Positions 8,767 to 16,617 of a stretch of 64,000 nt of DNA are shown here, piece after piece (position 1 is the first letter of the stretch; each line of letters starts with the position of its first letter). The notes under the pieces are model-generated. The model was not told the DNA's origin. It searched no databases and saw only the letters and a program-made list of their open reading frames with translations. This stretch comes from Chitinophagaceae bacterium (GTDB taxonomy: Bacteria > Bacteroidota > Bacteroidia > Chitinophagales > Chitinophagaceae). The position numbers were made by a program, and so were the translations under genes. The stretch spans positions 1-64,000 of the forward strand of contig JAQBNL010000084.1 of NCBI GenBank assembly GCA_028288585.1, read 5' to 3'.

Positions 8767-8845
8767 TTCCCGCTATCCATTACAAATCCGGCACAGGAGC
8801 CATGCACAAAAGCTTCACCGTGTTTTACATTTCTATCGGGTAGCC
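8767..8845. repeat. Degenerate dispersed intergenic repeat, copy 1
   Basis: Shares an interrupted skeleton with 39526-39610: CGCTATCCATTACAAATCCGGCACA here against GGGCTATCACTGCAAGTCCGGCACA there. In both, AAGCTT, then TTCACCG and TTCTATC, follow in the same order. It fills most of the gap before the gene at 8875. Confidence 0.45.
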
Positions 8846-8874
8846 CGTGAATAGAAGAATATACATTAACAAAT

Positions 8875-9420
8875 GTGAAATGTTTTTTATTTTTAGAGAT
8901 GTTTATTTTCTTAATCTTATATGTCAATTGGATTACCTCTATTTTAGGGATTATAATTAGTTTGATTACTATATTTAAAATTATCCCTTCAATAAGGAAG
9001 TATTTACGACAGAGAAAGTATACAAATGCATCTTATAAACTTATTGAGAACGAAAGAAGACAACTTGAGATTCAGCCTAATTTTGTTATTCAACAATCGC
9101 CAATAAAAAAAATTATAAAATTTTATAATTTAGGCTCTAAAGCTTTTAAATTAATTTTTATTACTGTAAATTTTAAAAGCGCCGTAAAATTAGCACCAGA
9201 TAAAGCTGAGGCGAACAAAAACGAAGTTGTGAATTTATTTTTAGGGGATGAATTTGATTCTTTGAAAGATAATTCATTTGAACTCTCCATTGGCTATGCT
9301 GATATAGATGGCAGAAGGTATCAACAAATATATTCTAGGGACGGAATTAATGAAAAGGTTTCACCACCACAGTTATTAGTAGATCGATGGAAGTCAGCTC
9401 CAGCCCTAAAGTCGGAATAG
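8875..9420 (+). CDS. Hypothetical membrane-anchored protein
   Basis: 181 aa from a GTG start; an ATG eight codons later (8899) is an alternative. Residues ~10-45 are one or two hydrophobic helices, then a basic patch (RKYLRQRKY) and a soluble domain of ~135 aa with a beta-rich pattern. No family recognised. It is AT-rich and paired tail-to-tail with the gene at 9422, as in a small accessory islet between fabI and the next core genes. Confidence 0.5.
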   Translation: MKCFLFLEMFIFLILYVNWITSILGIIISLITIFKIIPSIRKYLRQRKYTNASYKLIENERRQLEIQPNFVIQQSPIKKIIKFYNLGSKAFKLIFITVNFKSAVKLAPDKAEANKNEVVNLFLGDEFDSLKDNSFELSIGYADIDGRRYQQIYSRDGINEKVSPPQLLVDRWKSAPALKSE

Positions 9421-9421
9421 G

Positions 9422-9751
9422 TTATTTAATTACCCCCCTTTTCATTACCCCAATTTTATTAAACTCAACCATTTTTGTAAACTCTTTATTACATAAAATC
9501 ACTTCAGAATTACTCAAATGTTTTTTTATAATATCTACTGATAATTCGGGACTTGTCTCAAAAGAATTGTTTCTATCAATAACTACAAATATTTCAGGCT
9601 CTGTAAAAAAATCGCTAATAAATTTGAATACTTTATCATCTTCAAAGTCTTTATCTACTCCACAATAAACCCAATCATTATCACCAAAGGTTTCCCAATT
9701 CATTTTGGTAATATTATGATGAGAAGCTATAAATATGATTTTTGAGTCCAT
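9422..9751 (-). CDS. Hypothetical protein (109 aa)
   Basis: A small soluble protein with an alternating strand/helix pattern: SKIIFIASHH, IFVVIDRNN and SEVILCNKEF look like three beta-strands. This might be part of a Rossmann-like or nuclease-like fold, but no motif is decisive. It ends one base after the stop of the convergent upstream gene. Confidence 0.45.
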   Translation of the reverse strand: MDSKIIFIASHHNITKMNWETFGDNDWVYCGVDKDFEDDKVFKFISDFFTEPEIFVVIDRNNSFETSPELSVDIIKKHLSNSEVILCNKEFTKMVEFNKIGVMKRGVIK

Positions 9752-9827
9752 AATTTTCTCTTATAAAGATATAAGGAAACTGGTTAGAACGAATTTGCTA
9801 TTCATAGTTCTCTATCTTGCTTCGCAT

Positions 9828-9848
9828 AAAAAACCGCTCATAAAGCGG
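9828..9848 (-). terminator. Terminator after Asn-rich secreted protein gene
   Basis: CCGCT and AGCGG form a stem with a short loop. On the minus strand the hairpin is followed by six T. It lies just past the stop of the minus-strand gene at 9876-10322. Confidence 0.7.
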
Positions 9849-9875
9849 CTTTTAAATTATCCTATTGGTTACTTT

Positions 9876-10322
9876 TTATCTCCTATAGTTACCATTGTTG
9901 TTATTATAATCATTATTCCTGTCGTTATAAACATTACGGTTATTGTTCTGCGCATACATGCTGTTAAGCTGTTGTGCTTTTTCAGCCTGCAGTTGTGCAA
10001 TAGCACGTTCTTTCTGGCGACGGTTTAATGACCTGTTATAACTTATTTGTTGAATCCTGTAATCATACTGCTGGGTTATCCTTTGTATCTGGATGTTTCT
10101 TTGAGAGTTATAATTGTTATTCTGATAACCATTATTGTTATTGTATCTCTTATCAGATCTATCATCCCTGTCATGGTCATTATCATAACCTTTTTGATTG
10201 TTATTTGAATTCCATGTAGTGTTCACATTTTTATTTCTATCGTCCGCATCGTGGCGGTTTGTTTGTGCAAATGCTGATGTGAAAACCGCAGTGCAAAACA
10301 ACATTGTAATAATCTTTTTCAT
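9876..10322 (-). CDS. Secreted Asn/Gln-rich low-complexity protein
   Basis: 148 aa with a clear signal peptide (MKKIITMLFCTAVFTSAFAQ). The mature part has an Asn/Asp/Arg-rich repeat region, then a central helical stretch (~75-120: IQRITQQYDYRIQQISYN, RRQKERAIAQLQAEK) and a second Asn-rich tail. The central part resembles periplasmic helical 'Spy-like' segments only loosely. Function unknown. Confidence 0.7.
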   Translation of the reverse strand: MKKIITMLFCTAVFTSAFAQTNRHDADDRNKNVNTTWNSNNNQKGYDNDHDRDDRSDKRYNNNNGYQNNNYNSQRNIQIQRITQQYDYRIQQISYNRSLNRRQKERAIAQLQAEKAQQLNSMYAQNNNRNVYNDRNNDYNNNNGNYRR

Positions 10323-10516
10323 GATTGTAAATTTTTTAGTGAGATAGATAAGACGGGGGATCTTCTGTAATGTTTATACATGATATGTTAATAAGAAAAA
10401 AGCAGGGAAAAAGAGTTTATTAAGCGTTACATAACTTTTAACAACTTTCAATTAAGCGTTTATTATAGTATGCTGTCCTATTACGGATTTTATTATTAAA
10501 TCTTAAAAATTAAATT

Positions 10517-10636
10517 ATGAACAACAGTATCATAACACTTACCAAAGCAGAATTGATCGGGACAATACTTATTGCAGCATGGATAATAGCATCTGTATTT
10601 GTTCCTCTTCCAGCAGTAAGTTCACTTGGGTATTAA
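10517..10636 (+). CDS. 39-aa single-helix membrane peptide
   Basis: ATG at 10517, stop TAA at 10634. The product has a short polar N-terminus (MNNSIITLTKAE), a ~22-residue hydrophobic helix (LIGTILIAAWIIASVFVPL) and ends SSLGY. It lies in an otherwise empty 376-base gap and is followed by a perfect hairpin, which together favour a real small gene. No family recognised. Confidence 0.4.
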   Translation: MNNSIITLTKAELIGTILIAAWIIASVFVPLPAVSSLGY

Positions 10637-10639
10637 TTT

Positions 10640-10658
10640 TTATTCTTCGAAAGAATAA
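10640..10658 (+). other. Perfect 8-bp hairpin after small ORF
   Basis: TTATTCTT-CGA-AAGAATAA. No T-run follows, so it is at most a weak terminator; it may also mark the leader of the E1 gene that starts at 10700. Confidence 0.4.
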
Positions 10659-10699
10659 GCGGTTAAAACTTCCAGTTTTCTTTCCATAATTTCGCTACC

Positions 10700-12766
10700 A
10701 TGATTGGTTCGGAAATTCTTTTAAAAGCTTACCGCTTAATGTGTACAGCCAAGGCAATGGCAGACACTTACGAAGCTAACAGACAGGTATGCAAATACGT
10801 TCATTCAACTTCCCGTGGGCATGAGGCAATTCAGTTGGCAACAGCATTCAACCTGTTGCCCTGCGACTGGGTTAGCCCATATTACCGGGATGAAAGCATG
10901 TTATTAGGTTTGGGCTTTACTCCTTATGAATTAATGTTACAGCTCCTGGCTAAAGGCGATGATATTTTTACCGGTGGCCGTGAATATTATTCTCACCCCA
11001 ATTATAAAGGCAAAGACAAGCCGCAGATAATTCATCAAAGCAGTGCAACTGGTATGCAGGCAATTCCTACAACAGGTATTGCACAGGGCATCCAGTTTTT
11101 AGAGAATACAGATTCTCCCCTTTATTGTAATGGAGAAGATGGCGAACCGCCTGTTGTAGTTTGCTCACTCGGCGATGCAAGCATTACGGAAGGAGAAGTG
11201 AGTGAGGCTTTCCAGTTTGCCGTTTTAAAGCAATTACCTATAATTTATTTGGTGCAGGATAATAACTGGGGCATCAGTGTAACGGCAGAAGAAGCAAGAA
11301 CAATGAATGCATCCCAGTTTGCAAAAGGCTTTAAAGGTTTACAGCGCTTAAGCATTGATGGCAGCGATTTCATACAGAGCTATGAGGTGATGTATAATGT
11401 TATAAAAGAAGTAAGAGACCATCGCAAACCTTTCTTGGTTCATGCAAGAGTCCCGTTGCTTGGTCATCATACCAGCGGTGTAAGAAAAGAATTTTACAGA
11501 ACACAGGAAGACCTGGATAAACATTTTATTGATGACCCCAATCCAAAGCTTCGCAAAAAATTGATTGATATTGGTATTTCAGAGAATGAATTAAAGCAGA
11601 TTGAAGACGAAACAAGAGAAGAAGTAGCGCAGCAATTTCAACAGGCTGCGAATGCGGCCGAACCTGATCCATCAAAAGTTTCAGAACACGTTTTTGTTCC
11701 AACTCCTGTAACTGAGGAAAAAGGTGAACGTACTCCTGCAGGCAGGGATAAAATTGTAATGGTGGATGCGGCATTATTTGCTATAAGAGAAATAATGGAA
11801 GAATTTCCTGAAGTAGTGTTATACGGTCAGGATGTAGGACGCAGGTTGGGCGGTGTTTTTAGAGAAACCGCAACATTGGGAGAACAATTTGGAGATGAAC
11901 GTGTTTTTAATACTGCCATACAGGAAGCATACATTATTGGCTCTACTGTGGGTATGAGTGCAGTAGGTGTAAAGCCCATTGTTGAAGTTCAGTTCGGGGA
12001 TTATGTTTATCCCGGCTTTAATCAATTGGTAACAGAAATATCAAAGAGTTGTTATTTAACCTGCGGAAAATTTCCTGTGCAAACAATTATCCGTATTCCT
12101 GTTGGTGCTTATGGCGGTGGCGGCCCTTATCATAGTGGTTGTGTAGAAACAACATTGCTTTCTATAAAGGGAATTAAAGTTGTTTATCCGGGCAATGCAG
12201 CAGATATGAAAGGATTAATGAAAGCTGCCTTCCTTGATCCCAATCCTGTTGTTATGCTGGAGCATAAAGGATTGTACTGGAGCAAAGTTGCCGGCACCGA
12301 AGAAGCAAAAACAGTTGAGCCTTCAAAAAAGTATATTCTTCCTCTCGGCAAAGCCAATATTGTTTTACATGCAGCAGAAGAAAAAATCTATAATGGCGAA
12401 ACAGCCTGTATTATAACCTATGGAATGGGAGTGTACTGGGCAAAAGCTGCCGCAAAAATTTTCCCGGGGCAAATAGAAGTTGTTGACCTTAGAACTTTAT
12501 TTCCACTTGATGAAGAATTAATTTTTTCTTCTGTAAAAAAACATGGTAAGTGTTTGGTATTAACAGAAGAACAACAAAACAATTCATTTGCAGAAGCGCT
12601 GGCCGGAAGAATATCAAAAGAATGTTTTAAATTTTTGGATGCACCTGTTGAAGTTATCGGCGCTTTAAACTTACCCGCAGTGCCAATGAATATTGGGCTG
12701 GAAAAAGCAATGTTACCTAATCCTGAAAAAGTAAGTGCTGTTTTAAAAACCTTGCTTGATTATTGA
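10700..12766 (+). CDS. Fused E1 alpha/beta 2-oxoacid dehydrogenase (branched-chain type)
   Basis: Thiamine-diphosphate E1 of a 2-oxoacid dehydrogenase complex with alpha and beta subunits in one 688-aa chain. The alpha part (1-~330) has the ThDP motif GDASITEG...QDNNWGISV. The beta part begins near 350 (KIVMVDAALFAIREIMEE) with LYGQDVGRRLGGVFRET and VQFGDYVYPGFNQLV. Similarity of the alpha part to 2-oxoisovalerate E1 suggests branched-chain or broad substrates. No E2/E3 genes adjoin it, so it must share partners encoded elsewhere, possibly with the second fused E1 at 58975. Confidence 0.88.
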   Translation: MIGSEILLKAYRLMCTAKAMADTYEANRQVCKYVHSTSRGHEAIQLATAFNLLPCDWVSPYYRDESMLLGLGFTPYELMLQLLAKGDDIFTGGREYYSHPNYKGKDKPQIIHQSSATGMQAIPTTGIAQGIQFLENTDSPLYCNGEDGEPPVVVCSLGDASITEGEVSEAFQFAVLKQLPIIYLVQDNNWGISVTAEEARTMNASQFAKGFKGLQRLSIDGSDFIQSYEVMYNVIKEVRDHRKPFLVHARVPLLGHHTSGVRKEFYRTQEDLDKHFIDDPNPKLRKKLIDIGISENELKQIEDETREEVAQQFQQAANAAEPDPSKVSEHVFVPTPVTEEKGERTPAGRDKIVMVDAALFAIREIMEEFPEVVLYGQDVGRRLGGVFRETATLGEQFGDERVFNTAIQEAYIIGSTVGMSAVGVKPIVEVQFGDYVYPGFNQLVTEISKSCYLTCGKFPVQTIIRIPVGAYGGGGPYHSGCVETTLLSIKGIKVVYPGNAADMKGLMKAAFLDPNPVVMLEHKGLYWSKVAGTEEAKTVEPSKKYILPLGKANIVLHAAEEKIYNGETACIITYGMGVYWAKAAAKIFPGQIEVVDLRTLFPLDEELIFSSVKKHGKCLVLTEEQQNNSFAEALAGRISKECFKFLDAPVEVIGALNLPAVPMNIGLEKAMLPNPEKVSAVLKTLLDY

Positions 12767-12796
12767 TGGATTTTCGGGGGTTCAGAAAAAATTATT

Positions 12797-13573
12797 ATGG
12801 AAAGCCAGACAAAAAATGAAATAAAATTTTTAGAAGGCCCGCAAAGCCGCTGGTACGATTTTAAATATACTGTGAATGTATTTTTAGAATTTATCAAAGG
12901 CTTCAGGGGACTGCATTTTGTAGGCCCATGTGTTACCATATTTGGCTCAGCACGATTTAAAGAAGGTCATAAATATTATGAACAGGCAAGACAGCTGGCA
13001 GGTGAAATTGCACAGCTCGGATTTACAATAATGACAGGCGGTGGACCGGGAATTATGGAAGCAGCCAACCGGGGCGCAAAAGAAGTAGGTGGCAGAAGCG
13101 TAGGATGCAATATTGTTTTACCAATTGAGCAGCATCCTAACCCCTATCTTGATAAATGGGTAAATATTAAATTTTTCTTTGTTAGAAAAGTATTGCTCGT
13201 AAAATATTCTTATGCATTTGTTGTAATGCCTGGTGGCTTTGGAACGCTGGATGAATTTTTTGAGGCCCTGACCCTGGTTCAAACAAAAAAAATACAGCAG
13301 TTCCCAATAATCATCTTTGATAAGGAATATCACAAAGAACTGCTTGACCATAATGAACGCATGATGAAAGAAGGAACTATCTCCGCCAATGACCCCAGCC
13401 TTTATTTGGTTACTGATTCCATTGAAGAAGCGATTAATTATATAAAAGAAAAAAGTATTGTGGCCTTTAAACTGCAATATGCAAAAGCGCCAAAACCTTT
13501 CTGGGGATTTTTTGAAAAGGGATTAAAAAGCTCCCTTAAATGGCTGCCCGGCGTAACAAAAGTGCGGGAATAA
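12797..13573 (+). CDS. LOG-family (TIGR00730) nucleotide phosphoribohydrolase-like protein
   Basis: 258 aa with the two family hallmarks: GGGPGIMEAANRGA (~77-90) and PGGFGTLDEFFE (~147-158). Family members cleave cytokinin-riboside or purine nucleoside monophosphates, releasing the base. The name 'lysine decarboxylase' used in databases is not supported. It follows the E1 gene by 30 bases and precedes the CHAD gene by 7, so the three may be co-transcribed. Confidence 0.88.
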   Translation: MESQTKNEIKFLEGPQSRWYDFKYTVNVFLEFIKGFRGLHFVGPCVTIFGSARFKEGHKYYEQARQLAGEIAQLGFTIMTGGGPGIMEAANRGAKEVGGRSVGCNIVLPIEQHPNPYLDKWVNIKFFFVRKVLLVKYSYAFVVMPGGFGTLDEFFEALTLVQTKKIQQFPIIIFDKEYHKELLDHNERMMKEGTISANDPSLYLVTDSIEEAINYIKEKSIVAFKLQYAKAPKPFWGFFEKGLKSSLKWLPGVTKVRE

Positions 13574-13580
13574 ATCACTT

Positions 13581-14375
13581 ATGAAGCAAAAGGAAATCAT
13601 ATTTTTTATCAAACGCAGCTTCAAAAAAACAGGAAAATATTTTACTCAAATTATCATTGACTTTGAAATAGAAGCCATACATAAATTTAGAACAGAGATA
13701 AAAAAGTTGCGGGCTTTTCTTCGCTTACTGAATGTACATTCGGAAAAAGAATTAAAAATACCTAAAGAAATAAAAAATTTTTACAGCTGTGCAGGCAACA
13801 TCCGTAATCTCCAGCTACAAATAAAAAATATAAATGATTATCCGGAAAGTTCAGGCAATCCGCTTGCTATCGCCTGTTTAAAATACCTTAACGCTGAAAT
13901 ACAACTCTACAAAGAAGATCCAACCATTTATATTAAAGAAGAAATTTTTGGTAAAGAGGCGAAAGAATTAATTGCTCACTTACCCGGCAATTTTAAAAGT
14001 CGATCAATAAAAATATTTATTCTTAAAAAGCTTAATGAATTGCAGCAGCTTTTGCTTCAATTGGATAACGACGAAGCCTTGCATAACATTCGAAAGATAT
14101 TAAAAGATATTTTATACAATTGGTTTTTAATTAAGCATTACCGCAGATTACTTCCTTCAGCTATTGCTGAGAAAAAGAATATAGAATCGCTTGCTGAAAT
14201 ACTTGGGGATTACTGCGATAAAAAAACGGGAGTGGAACTTTTACAAACCTATTGCAGCGGACTGTTTCAAGGTGAAGAAAATATGTTGCAAAGAATCATT
14301 GAAAAGTGGCAGGAAGAAAAGCTACATTTAAAACAGCAGATATATTATTACATGCGTTTAATTCAATTCACCTAA
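13581..14375 (+). CDS. CHAD-domain protein
   Basis: 264 aa. Two helical halves each begin with the CHAD pattern of a conserved His followed by basic residues: AIHKFRTEIKKLRAFLRLL (~32-50) and ALHNIRKILKDILYNW (~166-181). CHAD domains are all-helical, basic and bind polyphosphate. No CYTH domain is fused. Divergence is high, so polyphosphate binding is inferred. Seven bases downstream of the LOG gene. Confidence 0.75.
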   Translation: MKQKEIIFFIKRSFKKTGKYFTQIIIDFEIEAIHKFRTEIKKLRAFLRLLNVHSEKELKIPKEIKNFYSCAGNIRNLQLQIKNINDYPESSGNPLAIACLKYLNAEIQLYKEDPTIYIKEEIFGKEAKELIAHLPGNFKSRSIKIFILKKLNELQQLLLQLDNDEALHNIRKILKDILYNWFLIKHYRRLLPSAIAEKKNIESLAEILGDYCDKKTGVELLQTYCSGLFQGEENMLQRIIEKWQEEKLHLKQQIYYYMRLIQFT

Positions 14376-14376
14376 T

Positions 14377-15129
14377 TCATAGTCCTGCATAATAATCATA
14401 TCCTCTTTCGTACCAGAAGTCCGCGGGACGTTCATTACTGAAAAATACAGTTCCAATTCTTTTTAAATGTTTTATACCATACTTAACGGGGATGATAAGG
14501 CGTAATGGATATCCCTGGTTCATGGGTAAAGGAGCTCCATTCATTTCATAGCACAAAAGCGTTTGCGGGTGCATCATTGCCGGCATATCGTTTCCTACAT
14601 AATAGCCTTTATCAGGAGTTATCAGCCCAACATAATTCATTTGTGTTTGCGAAGTAAGATTATACTTCTTTGCAAAATCAGAGAACTTTACCCCACCCCA
14701 ATGCGTTACCTGGCTCCACCCTTCAATGCATTTAAAATCAAATACAATTTCTGTTTTAGGTAATGCTTTTATTTCATCAAGGGTAATAAATAAAGTATCG
14801 CCGGGAGATCTTGCAACTTTTAATTTCCATGCTGAAGGATCAAAGCCTGCGCTCATGCCATCGCTGCCATTAACACGTACTTTTTTTACTGCTGCAGAAA
14901 GAGGAAATGTTTTTGCAAGATGATTGTGACTATATAGTTTTGAAAAAATTCCTTCATTATAATTTAAAACTTTTCGAATAGGTTTAGGTGTTCCATTATC
15001 ATCAGGCTGTTTATTGAGCCATTTCCAACCTATTACAGCAACAGCGATCATTACAATAAATACAGAAAAAGAAATGATCGTTTTCTTCTTTAATTGTTTT
15101 TCTGATATCAGTTCTTCTTTAAATGGCAT
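14377..15129 (-). CDS. Membrane-anchored molybdopterin oxidoreductase (sulfite oxidase/MsrP fold)
   Basis: 250 aa. An N-terminal transmembrane anchor (IISFSVFIVMIAVAVIGWKW) carries no twin-arginine motif. The Oxidored_molyb domain follows, with the Mo-coordinating Cys in FDFKCIEGWSQVTHWGG and the C-terminal MNQGYPLRLIIPVKYGIK-type substrate and cofactor loop. In MsrP this fold reduces protein methionine sulfoxide with electrons from a membrane cytochrome; here the cytochrome gene overlaps upstream by 11 bases. Whether the substrate is methionine sulfoxide, sulfite or another S/N-oxide is not decided by sequence. Confidence 0.82.
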   Translation of the reverse strand: MPFKEELISEKQLKKKTIISFSVFIVMIAVAVIGWKWLNKQPDDNGTPKPIRKVLNYNEGIFSKLYSHNHLAKTFPLSAAVKKVRVNGSDGMSAGFDPSAWKLKVARSPGDTLFITLDEIKALPKTEIVFDFKCIEGWSQVTHWGGVKFSDFAKKYNLTSQTQMNYVGLITPDKGYYVGNDMPAMMHPQTLLCYEMNGAPLPMNQGYPLRLIIPVKYGIKHLKRIGTVFFSNERPADFWYERGYDYYAGL

Positions 15130-15835
15130 TTTCAGTTTTATTTATTGTTGGAGAAGCAGTTTCAACAGTACTCCCTTCAGGAGGCGAAGTGGGTACCTCA
15201 AAACCAGTTATCATTCCCCTGAAATTATTCCATCCTGCAAGGAGTACCTGTATAATATGCACAAGAAAAAATAAAGTAAAAAGTATAGTAAGAATAAAAT
15301 GTTCTGCCCTTGCCCATTCATAGCCACCGAGTATGTTGCATAAAAAATTAAATTGAACAGGCTTATAAATAGCAAGCCCTGTTAGCAGTGAGCCAATTCC
15401 CATAAAAATTACGCCTGTATATGCGATTCGTTGCGCAGCATTGTATTTTTTTTGTGGCGGCATTCCTTTTTTTATATGTAGGTCATGAAGAACAACCTGC
15501 CATGATTCTTTCAAAGATCTTTTATTCGGAAAGATCAATCTCCATTCTCCTGAAATAAATAAATACAGTACATACAGAAAACCATTTATAGCAAAGAACC
15601 ACATGAATAAAAAATGCAGGTTCATTCCTTCTGCCAATCTGAAAGGAATGTTCAAAGCCTTATTAAATGAATCGGGGAAAAATTTTAGAACTGTTTTATC
15701 GCTCCAGCCGAGGGTGTAAACATCGTTGGCCCAATAGATCAATAATCCGCTCCAAACCATTACAGCCAATGCAGGAAAATTTATCCAGTGAAACCAACGT
15801 ATGGCAAGCGGATGTTTTTTTATGATCTTCTTCAT
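15119..15835 (-). CDS. Membrane cytochrome b (MsrQ-like electron donor)
   Basis: 238 aa with about five hydrophobic helices: IRWFHWINFPALAVMVWSGL, HFLFMWFFAINGFLYVLYLF, IAYTGVIFMGIGSLLTGLAI and HFILTILFTLFFLVHIIQVL. The His residues on helices 1, 2 and the last two fit a cytochrome b561/formate dehydrogenase-gamma type di-heme protein. It most likely passes quinol electrons to the Mo enzyme encoded immediately downstream with overlapping codons. It is functionally like MsrQ but belongs to a different-looking family. Confidence 0.82.
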   Translation of the reverse strand: MKKIIKKHPLAIRWFHWINFPALAVMVWSGLLIYWANDVYTLGWSDKTVLKFFPDSFNKALNIPFRLAEGMNLHFLFMWFFAINGFLYVLYLFISGEWRLIFPNKRSLKESWQVVLHDLHIKKGMPPQKKYNAAQRIAYTGVIFMGIGSLLTGLAIYKPVQFNFLCNILGGYEWARAEHFILTILFTLFFLVHIIQVLLAGWNNFRGMITGFEVPTSPPEGSTVETASPTINKTENAI

Positions 15836-15891
15836 TGCAGTATTAAAAATACAGGCAATTTCTTAGGAAGCAGTTAGTGTTTATAAAGTTA

Positions 15892-16365
15892 TTATTTGGC
15901 CTTCACAAAATCCAGGGAAGCCGAATTCATACAGTAGCGTAAACCTGTTGGCTTTGGTCCATCATCAAACACATGACCTAAGTGAGCGCCGCAACGGCTG
16001 CAAAGCACTTCTGTTCTTGCCATACCAAAAGAATTATCTGTATGCTCTAAAACATTTTCTTTTTTTATGGGCTGGTAAAAGCTTGGCCATCCTGTTCCGC
16101 TTTCAAATTTTGTAGCAGATGTAAATAATTCCTGCCCGCAGCAAATACATTTGTAAATTCCTTTTTCATGGTTATCCCAGTATTTGCCGCTAAAAGCAGC
16201 TTCAGTACCGGCTTTACGCGTAACGATATATTGTTCGTTGGTTAATTGTTTTTTCCATTCGGCATCTGTTTTTACAACGGGGAAATTTTCCATCTTTTTA
16301 TTTTTTTGGGCACAGCTTGAACCTGCAATAAGGATGCATGTAAGCGCTGTTATAAGAATTTTCAT
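15892..16365 (-). CDS. msrB: Exported methionine-R-sulfoxide reductase MsrB
   Basis: 157 aa with an N-terminal signal/lipoprotein-like leader ([17 protein letters not shown]; Cys19 as possible lipobox Cys). The catalytic domain shows the zinc-binding CICCGQELF and [11 protein letters not shown] pairs and the active site [13 protein letters not shown] with catalytic Cys. Export places protein repair outside the cytoplasm. The Mo-enzyme/cytochrome pair lies 56 bases downstream on the same strand, so the three may form one oxidative-repair unit. Confidence 0.92.
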   Translation of the reverse strand: MKILITALTCILIAGSSCAQKNKKMENFPVVKTDAEWKKQLTNEQYIVTRKAGTEAAFSGKYWDNHEKGIYKCICCGQELFTSATKFESGTGWPSFYQPIKKENVLEHTDNSFGMARTEVLCSRCGAHLGHVFDDGPKPTGLRYCMNSASLDFVKAK

Positions 16366-16450
16366 TTATGTGATTTTTATTTAAGTAATTTACGTTGATT
16401 TTTTCTCTTTGGTTTCGCTGATTGGTTAACGATACCTTAAAACAACTATA

Positions 16451-16615
16451 ATGGGAGTTTGGCGGCAAATAGCAGAGTATCTCTATATAAAAAAGAAAGA
16501 CCCTAACCGTCCGCATACCAAATGGATAGGGTATATGCATGGCATTAACCGTATTTCTATAATCTTATTTTTGATTGCGTTGATCATTATAGCGATAAAG
16601 CTTCTCAGGCATTAG
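16451..16615 (+). CDS. 54-aa single-helix membrane protein (DUF6728-like)
   Basis: ATG at 16451, stop TAG at 16613-16615. The product begins MGVWRQIAEYLYIKKKDP, continues with a basic loop and ends in a hydrophobic helix (ISIILFLIALIIIAIKLL). I recall this as a conserved short protein family of Chitinophagaceae and relatives (DUF6728); the memory is not checked. Too short for usual ORF cut-offs. Convergent with lpxB, whose stop is three bases away. Confidence 0.65.
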   Translation: MGVWRQIAEYLYIKKKDPNRPHTKWIGYMHGINRISIILFLIALIIIAIKLLRH

Positions 16616-16617
16616 GA

